Below are positions 59,104-64,000 of a stretch of 64,000 bases of DNA, piece after piece (the first letter of the stretch is position 1; the number at the start of each line of letters is the position of its first letter). This DNA is from Aureimonas sp. OT7 (GTDB taxonomy: Bacteria > Pseudomonadota > Alphaproteobacteria > Rhizobiales > Rhizobiaceae), in contig NZ_CP062167.1 of assembly GCF_014844055.1 (NCBI RefSeq), positions 3,261,501 through 3,325,500 of the forward strand. The letters run 5' to 3'. The notes under the pieces are model-generated. The model did no database searches and was not told the origin of the DNA. It was given only the letters and a program-made list of their open reading frames with translations. A program made the position numbers and the translations under genes.

Positions 59104-60501
59104 ATGTCCGCCGATGCCCCGGATGCGAGCCGCACGAATGGCGGCCCGTGGGCCTTTCACCTGAAATCGACGCTTGCACTCGGCCTGCCGCTGATCGGCG
59201 CGCAGCTCGCGCAGGTCGGCATGAACGTCACCAACACGGTGATGCTCGGCTGGCTCGGCCCGCTGGAACTGGCCGCGGCCGTGCTGGGCTGGCAGATGTT
59301 TTTCGTGGTCTGGATGTTCGGCTCGGGCCTCGCCTACGCGGTGATGCCGCTGGCAGCCAACGCGGCCGGCGCGAGCGATACGCGAGGCATCCGCCGGTCT
59401 GTACGCATGGGGCTGTGGGCCATACTGGCCTATTCCGCCGTGTTCATGGTTCCCCTGTGGTTCGCCGAGCCGGTCCTGAAGGCACTCGGGCAGCAGCCCG
59501 ACATCGCCGCTCTGGCCGGCCAGTACATGCGCGTGCTGCAGTGGTCGCTCGTCCTGCAACTGTTCGTCATGGTGCTGCGCTCGTTTCTCAGCGCGATCGA
59601 GCGTCCGCGCATCGTGCTCGTTGCGCTCGTTATCGGCGTCGTCGTCAACGCCATACTCAACTACGTCCTGATTTTCGGCCATTTGGGCCTGCCCGCCATG
59701 GGCATGGCCGGGTCTGGGCTTGCCACGCTGATCGCCGTCGGCGCCGTTGCGCTTTTCCTGTCGCTGTATTGCGCGCGCCATCCGCTGCTGCGCGGCTACG
59801 AGCTCTTCGTCCGGTTCCTGCGGCCGGATTGGCCGGCGTTCCGCGAGGTGCTCCGGCTTGGCTGGCCCATCGGCGCCACCATCGTTGCGGAAGTCGGCCT
59901 TTTCACCGCCACGTCGATCATGATGGGCTGGTTCGGACCGCTGCAACTGGCGGCGCACGGCATTGCACTGCAACTTGCCAGCATCGCCTTCATGGTGCCG
60001 CTGGGCCTTGCCGGCGCCGCCACCGTACGCGTGGGTCGGGCCTATGGCCGGCGCGACGCGGCCGGAATCTCCCGCGCGGCGCGCACCGCGGTCGGCGTCG
60101 GTGTGGCGGCGGCATCCCTTGCAGCCCTGACCTTCTGGACGCTGCCCTATGCTCTGATCGGGCTCTATCTCAACGAGGGGGACCCGCGCTCCGCCGAGGT
60201 GCTTGCCTATGCGGTGCCCTTCGTGGCCGTGGCAGCGGCCTTCCAGCTCGTCGATACGGTCCAGGTCTTGTCCAGCGGCGCCTTGCGCGGGCTGCGCGAC
60301 ACGCGGGTGCCGATGCTCATCGCCATCTTCAGCTATTGGGGCATCGGCATGCCGACGGCTTATACGCTGGCCTTCGCAGCCGGCTGGGGCGGCATCGGCA
60401 TCTGGTGGGGCCTGGCCATCGGCCTGGCCGCTTCCGCCGCCTTGATGACGGGGCGCTTCCTGCGGCGCGAGCGCCGCGGCGCTCTGCTCCTGGGTACGTG
60501 A
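59104..60501 (+). CDS. MATE family exporter (NorM-like)
   Basis: Protein of 465 residues with 12 transmembrane segments in two halves (LALGLPLIGAQLAQVGMNVT at the first helix and GWPIGATIVAEVGLFTATSI at the seventh). MATE proteins expel cationic drugs and metabolites in exchange for sodium or protons. The loop regions with IERPRIVLVALVIGVVVNAI and NYVLIFGHLGLPAMGMAGSG are typical of the NorM branch. GAGGAAA precedes the ATG. The 3' end is 2 bases from the convergent dehydrogenase gene. Confidence 0.92.
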   Translation: MSADAPDASRTNGGPWAFHLKSTLALGLPLIGAQLAQVGMNVTNTVMLGWLGPLELAAAVLGWQMFFVVWMFGSGLAYAVMPLAANAAGASDTRGIRRSVRMGLWAILAYSAVFMVPLWFAEPVLKALGQQPDIAALAGQYMRVLQWSLVLQLFVMVLRSFLSAIERPRIVLVALVIGVVVNAILNYVLIFGHLGLPAMGMAGSGLATLIAVGAVALFLSLYCARHPLLRGYELFVRFLRPDWPAFREVLRLGWPIGATIVAEVGLFTATSIMMGWFGPLQLAAHGIALQLASIAFMVPLGLAGAATVRVGRAYGRRDAAGISRAARTAVGVGVAAASLAALTFWTLPYALIGLYLNEGDPRSAEVLAYAVPFVAVAAAFQLVDTVQVLSSGALRGLRDTRVPMLIAIFSYWGIGMPTAYTLAFAAGWGGIGIWWGLAIGLAASAALMTGRFLRRERRGALLLGT

Positions 60502-60503
60502 GA

Positions 60504-61973
60504 TCAGCCGAAGCCTGCCGCCACCCTTGCCGCGCCCTCGCCCATCAGCCGCTTCAGCTGCGCGGTCAGGCTATCCACGAAACCGCTGTCCGCAGGCAGG
60601 TCGTCGCCGAAGATGCCCAGGCCGAAAAGGGCTTTTGCCACTTCGTCGGCCGACGACTTTCCGGCAAGCCCGGCCTTGATGCGCTCTGCCATCGGATCGC
60701 GGACGTCGATGGGGCGTCCCTCTTCGTCGGTGCCCGTTACGTAGCGCATCCAGGCAGCCACGCCGAGCGACAGGCGCTCATGGCCAAGGCCTGACGCACG
60801 GCAGGCGCGGATCGTGTTCAGCAGCCGCTGCGGGATCTTCTGCGATCCGTCCATCGCGATCTGCCAGGTTCGATGTTTCAGGGCCGGATTGCGGAACCGG
60901 TCGCGCAGTTCGCCGCCATAGGCGCGCATGTCGAATCCGGCGATCGGGGGAAGCGTCGGGATCGCCTCTTCCTCCATCAGTCCGCGCACCAGCGCGTCGA
61001 AACCGGGCGCCATCATCGTGGCGTGCACGGTCTCGTGCCCGGCGAGGTAGCCAAGGTAGGCAAGGGTGGAGTGACTGCCGTTCAGAAGCCGCAGCTTCAT
61101 CAGTTCGAAGGGCTCGACGTCGTCGACGAAGGTCACGCCGGCGTCTTCCCAGGCCGGCCGGCCGCTGGCGAAGCGATCTTCCACGACCCATTGGCTGAAC
61201 GGCTCGGTGGCGATCGGCCACGCATCCACCAGTCCGAGCGCGTCGGCCACGGTCTGGCGGTCGGCGTCGGTGGTGGCCGGAACGATCCTGTCGACCATGG
61301 TCGACGGAAATGTCACCGCCCCGCCGATATAGGCGGCCAGGTCCGGGTCGCGCATCTCGGCGAAACGCGTTACGACACGGCGCACCGTCTCGCCGTTGGA
61401 CGGGAGATTGTCGCAAGACAGCACAGTGAAGGGCGCCAGCCCGGCAGCGCGCCGGCGGGCGATCGCCTCGACCAGGTAGCCGATGGCGCTTTTCGGCGTT
61501 GCGGGCGCGGCCAGGTCATGCACGATATCGGCATTGGCCTCGTCGAGTTCGCCGGTCGCCGGTTTGTGGCAGTATCCCTTTTCGGTCACCGTCAGGCTGA
61601 CGATCCTTGTATCGGGCGCCGTCAGGGCGTCGAGGACGGCGGCGGGCGACTCGGGAGCGACCAGGAGCGACGTGATCGCCCCCACGACCTGCAGGCTCTC
61701 GCCGGTGGCGTCGCGCACGGCCACGGTATACAGGCCGTCCTGCGGTGTCAGCGCGTCGCGCGTATCGGGCGAGCGCAGGGATACACCGACGATGCCCCAT
61801 CCGGTATCGCCGGAGTTCAGCACGGCTTCCGTATAGACGGCCTGGTGCGCGCGGTGGAACGCCCCGACGCCGAGATGCACGATCCCGTGCCGCAGCGAGC
61901 CGCGGTCGTAGGCAGGGCGCGCGATCCCCGGTTCGAGGGCCGCAAGAGTGGCGTCGGAGAGGCGTTCGGTCAT
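60504..61973 (-). CDS. Mannitol dehydrogenase family protein (UxuB/mannitol 2-dehydrogenase type)
   Basis: Protein of 489 residues, long-chain polyol dehydrogenase. The NAD-binding start is HGIVHLGVGAFHRAHQAVYT near 30. The catalytic domain has the conserved SLTVTEKGYCHKPATGELD, LSCDNLPSNGETVRRVVTRF, and KLRLLNGSHSTLAYLGYLAG with the proton-relay Lys-x-x-x-x-N-x-x-H pattern. Substrates in the family are D-fructuronate, tagaturonate, mannitol and arabinitol; sequence alone does not decide. It lies 41 bases downstream of the idonate-type dehydrogenase gene in the same direction, so a sugar-acid or polyol pathway is likely. Confidence 0.9.
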   Translation of the reverse strand: MTERLSDATLAALEPGIARPAYDRGSLRHGIVHLGVGAFHRAHQAVYTEAVLNSGDTGWGIVGVSLRSPDTRDALTPQDGLYTVAVRDATGESLQVVGAITSLLVAPESPAAVLDALTAPDTRIVSLTVTEKGYCHKPATGELDEANADIVHDLAAPATPKSAIGYLVEAIARRRAAGLAPFTVLSCDNLPSNGETVRRVVTRFAEMRDPDLAAYIGGAVTFPSTMVDRIVPATTDADRQTVADALGLVDAWPIATEPFSQWVVEDRFASGRPAWEDAGVTFVDDVEPFELMKLRLLNGSHSTLAYLGYLAGHETVHATMMAPGFDALVRGLMEEEAIPTLPPIAGFDMRAYGGELRDRFRNPALKHRTWQIAMDGSQKIPQRLLNTIRACRASGLGHERLSLGVAAWMRYVTGTDEEGRPIDVRDPMAERIKAGLAGKSSADEVAKALFGLGIFGDDLPADSGFVDSLTAQLKRLMGEGAARVAAGFG

Positions 61974-62014
61974 GCGGGGTCGATCATCCTGTGTCGGCTG
62001 TGGGCTGCGCTGCG

Positions 62015-63064
62015 TCAGGCGGCGGTCAGGATCACCTTGACGCTCTGCGAGCGATCCAGTGCCAGGCGGAATGCCTCCACGACATCGGGCAAGGGGCGAC
62101 GTGCCGTAATCAGCGTGGTCACGTCGATGGTACCGGAAGCGATCAGCTCGACGGCTTCCTCGAACACGTTGCCGAAGCGGAAAGACCCGAGAAGGTCGAT
62201 TTCCTTGGACATGACGGAATTGGCCAGAACGGGCAGCTCGCCGGCGGCGAGGTTGCCGATCTGCACGATCGTACCGCCCCGTCGCACGGCCTTGATTGCC
62301 GCATTCAGGCCGGCCGGCGAGCCAGTCGCCTCGAATACCACGTCCGGCGGTGTGCCCAATCCCTCGGCCAGATCCTGCTTCGATACATCCACGACGGGGG
62401 AAAACCCGAGCTTCTGGCCGAAAGCCAGCGGCCCGGCGGCGATGTCAGCCATGGCCACCTGCGAAGCGCCCTTGTGCCGGGCCACCATGGCGGTCAGCAG
62501 TCCGATGGGGCCGGCGCCCATGACCAGGGCATACCGGCCGGTCATGTCGCCTGCGCGCGACACGGCATGCAGACAGACGGACAGCGGCTCGGCAAGGGCG
62601 GCCGCCTCCATGGGCAGGCTGTCCGGTATCTTCACGCATTGCGCCGGAATGGCGTCGAACTCGGTTGCAAATCCGCCCGCCATATGGGGCGTCTTGGAAG
62701 CCGAGCCCATGAAGTAGATGTTCTCGCACAGGTTCTCCCGGCCCTCGCGGCAGGGCTTGCAATGGCCGCACCAGCGCGATGGGTTCACGGCCACGCGGTC
62801 GCCGACGGCGAGGCCGGAAACCCCCTCCCCGAGCGCCGAGATCGTGCCCGCCACTTCGTGGCCGAGGGTCAACGGAGACGTCACCACGAAATCGCCCGTG
62901 CGGGCATGGCGAAAGTAGTGCATGTCGGAACCGCAGATGCCGCCGGCTCCGAAGGCAACGCGCACCATGCCGGGCGCGACAGGCTGCAACGTCTCGTCTA
63001 CGAAACGCAGGTCTTCCGGTGCAAAGATCTTGGCGGCGCGTGCGGCGGTGCTCATGCTTTCCAT
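62015..63064 (-). CDS. Zinc-dependent dehydrogenase, L-idonate 5-dehydrogenase type
   Basis: Protein of 349 residues in the medium-chain family. The catalytic zinc site is GAGGICGSDMHYFRHARTGD with TLGHEVAG. The structural zinc cluster is WCGHCKPCREGRENLCENIY. The nucleotide fold is ALVMGAGPIGLLTAMVARHK. The combination HEVAGTISALGEGVSGLAVG and KEIDLLGSFRFGNVFEEAVE points to L-idonate 5-dehydrogenase or sorbitol-dehydrogenase-like enzymes. Start at 63064 or the Met at 63055; neither has a strong ribosome site. A GntR-like palindrome lies 20 bases upstream. Confidence 0.85.
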   Translation of the reverse strand: MESMSTAARAAKIFAPEDLRFVDETLQPVAPGMVRVAFGAGGICGSDMHYFRHARTGDFVVTSPLTLGHEVAGTISALGEGVSGLAVGDRVAVNPSRWCGHCKPCREGRENLCENIYFMGSASKTPHMAGGFATEFDAIPAQCVKIPDSLPMEAAALAEPLSVCLHAVSRAGDMTGRYALVMGAGPIGLLTAMVARHKGASQVAMADIAAGPLAFGQKLGFSPVVDVSKQDLAEGLGTPPDVVFEATGSPAGLNAAIKAVRRGGTIVQIGNLAAGELPVLANSVMSKEIDLLGSFRFGNVFEEAVELIASGTIDVTTLITARRPLPDVVEAFRLALDRSQSVKVILTAA

Positions 63065-63083
63065 CCCATGGCGATGTCAGACA

Positions 63084-63098
63084 ATTGGCCTGACCAAT
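63084..63098. promoter_or_regulatory. GntR-type operator ATTGG-CCTGA-CCAAT
   Basis: Perfect 5-bp arms with a 5-base spacer, 20 bases upstream of the idonate-type dehydrogenase gene. The form TTGGNCNGACCAA is common for FadR-subfamily GntR regulators of sugar-acid genes in Rhizobiales. A looser GCCAA-N8-TTGGC repeat lies at 63187-63204. The regulator gene is not in the window. Confidence 0.6.
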
Positions 63099-63238
63099 AG
63101 CATCCCGGCTGTGTGCCGTACGGGTGGGGCTAAGTCAATGGCGGCCCGCCGCCGCACGGGTTGTGGCTCGGCGGTTTCGCAGGAGCGCCAAATGGTCTAT
63201 TGGCGCGATATGCAACCGACGGAACGAAGGATTTTTCA

Positions 63239-63475
63239 ATGTCCGATATGCCGGATCGCCTGTCCGTGGATCCCGACAGCCCCTACTACGATGAGGAGCT
63301 GCTTCAGAAGGGCATAGGGATTCGCTTCAAGGGAGAAGAGAAGACCAATGTGGAAGAGTATTGCGTCAGCGAGGGCTGGGTGCGCGTCAGCCTCGGCAAG
63401 TCGGTCGACCGGCGTGGAAAGCCGCTGACGATGAAGTTGACGGGCCCGGTCGAGCCCTATCTTCGTTCCGAGTGA
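63239..63475 (+). CDS. DUF3297 family protein
   Basis: Protein of 78 residues: MSDMPDRLSVDPDSPYYDEE, then LLQKGIGIRFKGEEKTNVEE, YCVSEGWVRVSLGKSVDRRG and KPLTMKLTGPVEPYL. It matches the DUF3297 family along its length, a small cytoplasmic glutathione-peroxidase-neighbour type protein of unknown function. GAAGGA lies 9 bases before the ATG. A clear intrinsic terminator follows at 63481. Confidence 0.9.
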   Translation: MSDMPDRLSVDPDSPYYDEELLQKGIGIRFKGEEKTNVEEYCVSEGWVRVSLGKSVDRRGKPLTMKLTGPVEPYLRSE

Positions 63476-63480
63476 TATTC

Positions 63481-63516
63481 GCGCCGCGAACCGCTTGACA
63501 GGATCGCGGCGCTTTT
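63481..63516 (+). terminator. Intrinsic terminator of the DUF3297 gene
   Basis: GCGCCGCGA/TCGCGGCGC, a perfect 9-bp stem with a 14-base loop, followed by TTTT, 6 bases after the stop codon. The loop contains the -35 element of the tRNA promoter. Confidence 0.8.
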
Positions 63517-63524
63517 CCTATATC
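63495..63524 (+). promoter_or_regulatory. tRNA-Met promoter, TTGACA-N18-TATATC
   Basis: Read in the alphaproteobacterial form it is CTTGAC-N17-CTATAT with both hexamers perfect (CTTGAC at 63494-63499, CTATAT at 63518 onward within one base). The start would fall near 63531, about 50 bases before the tRNA. It overlaps the DUF3297 terminator. Confidence 0.8.
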
Positions 63525-63579
63525 GCGCCACCGTCGACGCAAGCGTCCGGCGGTTTGCTACGGGCCTTTGGCCCTGCGT

Positions 63580-63656
63580 GGCGGAGTAGCTCAGTTGGTT
63601 AGAGCAGCGGAATCATAATCCGCGTGTCGGGGGTTCAAGTCCCTCCTCCGCTACCA
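63580..63656 (+). tRNA. tRNA-Met(CAT), elongator
   Basis: 77 bases including an encoded CCA. Acceptor GGCGGAG pairs with CTCCGCT (with a G-T pair at 1-72), D arm GCTC/GAGC, anticodon stem GCGGA/TCCGC with loop ATCATAA giving anticodon CAT, and T arm GGGGG/CCCTC with TTCAAGT. The sequence is that of the rhizobial elongator methionine tRNA. It lacks the initiator-type mismatch design of the anticodon stem (three G-C pairs) and is unlike tRNA-Ile(CAT). Confidence 0.93.
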
Positions 63657-63745
63657 CTTCCTGCCTTTCAATGTGGGGCTTTGGCGCAGCCAGATGCCGA
63701 CCCTGCGGCGGTCAGCCAAGGCAAGCTGCGGCCGGCGTTTATTTT

Positions 63746-63763
63746 TGACTGTTCAATCAGTCA
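63746..63763. promoter_or_regulatory. Operator-like repeat TGACTG-TTCAAT-CAGTCA
   Basis: Perfect 6-bp arms around TTCAAT, 90 bases upstream of the GMC oxidoreductase gene. Symmetry and sequence resemble sites of TetR-family regulators such as BetI that lie before choline-dehydrogenase-like genes. The core CTGTTCAATCAG is shared with the site at 53302-53313. Confidence 0.55.
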
Positions 63764-63853
63764 GTACGGATCTATGATCGATGATCTCGATTTCGCGGCC
63801 CGATGCGTCCTGATCAGAGCGCATCCACCCGCTGGAGCGCGGAAGGTTTGCTC

Positions 63854-64000
63854 ATGCGTGCTCGAACCGAGAAGCTCGTCGGCCGCTTCGACTACATCAT
63901 TGTCGGGGGTGGATCGGCCGGGTGCGTGCTGGCCGCCCGACTTACCGAGAACCTCGATACGACGGTGTTGTTGTTGGAAGCCGGACCGCCGGATAGTGGC
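63854..64000 (+). CDS. GMC family oxidoreductase, 3' end beyond window
   Basis: Only the first 49 codons are present, from the ATG at 63854 (GGAAGG 9 bases upstream). The chain [20 protein letters not shown] followed by [14 protein letters not shown] is the FAD-binding signature of GMC oxidoreductases such as choline and alcohol dehydrogenases. The substrate cannot be told from this part. A TetR-type operator candidate lies upstream. Confidence 0.85.
   Translation, partial: MRARTEKLVGRFDYIIVGGGSAGCVLAARLTENLDTTVLLLEAGPPDSG

Noticed and set aside
63580..63656. tRNA-Met gene as integration site of the phage cassette
   Set aside because: The tRNA lies more than 21 kb from the cassette edge and is intact with no partial copy seen near 25400 or 42330.
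1..64000. CRISPR arrays, insertion sequences and rRNA genes
   Set aside because: No regularly spaced repeats, transposase motifs or rRNA segments were found on either strand by reading.

Overview
The window is a GC-rich chromosomal segment from an alphaproteobacterium, most likely of the order Hyphomicrobiales (Rhizobiales). The evidence is gene order: a pleC-type kinase, glnE, a sensor/regulator pair, degP, the cytochrome c maturation genes ccmIEFH (rhizobial cycHJKL) and feuPQ lie together as in rhizobia. The genes with DUF1214, DUF1254, DUF1491, DUF5330, DUF6456, DUF3563 and DUF3297 domains are typical of the same order, and the tRNA promoter has the alphaproteobacterial CTTGAC/CTATAT form. 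I cannot name a genus.

Layout. 1-9100 holds housekeeping and transport genes: AMP nucleosidase (cut by the window edge), ETF-ubiquinone oxidoreductase, family 4 uracil-DNA glycosylase, an MFS and a DMT transporter, and aminopeptidase N. 9231-25369 is the signalling and cytochrome c block: a PleC-like kinase, GlnE, a two-component pair beside the periplasmic protease DegP, ccmI-E-F-H with start/stop overlaps, a small lipoprotein, FeuQ/FeuP and a small secreted protein.

25496-42333 is a compact phage-derived cassette, nearly all on the minus strand. From its right end it reads: small and large terminase, P22-type portal, a 64-aa protein, a scaffold-like protein, major capsid, connector proteins, a gp10-like tail protein, a GNAT protein, two putative ejection proteins, a glycine-rich tail fibre, a spike-base protein, further tail proteins, lysozyme, holin and a DUF3168 protein. 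It has its own sigma70-type promoter, with a palindrome in the spacer, just inside the right edge. I see no integrase, repressor, replication gene or att repeat. It is therefore a defective prophage, a phage satellite or a gene-transfer-agent-like locus. Two small membrane-protein genes run against the cassette at 30270-30949.

42349-54108 returns to chromosomal genes: a YcgN-like protein, a class A penicillin-binding protein, envelope proteins of unknown function, a degenerate histidine kinase, SufE, a DnaA-domain-IV-like regulator coupled to a DUF6456 protein, an AcrR-like repressor with a perfect 22-bp palindrome upstream, a DUF3563 micro-protein and a PfkB-like protein lacking the catalytic motif.

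54054-64000 is metabolic: a PaoABC-type molybdenum aldehyde oxidoreductase without a visible Tat signal, anhydro-MurNAc kinase, a MATE exporter, a sugar-acid pair (idonate-type dehydrogenase and a mannitol dehydrogenase family protein) behind a GntR-like palindrome, a DUF3297 protein, an elongator tRNA-Met and the start of a GMC oxidoreductase. All calls come from reading the sequence. No database search was run, and residue positions are approximate unless they name a specific residue.
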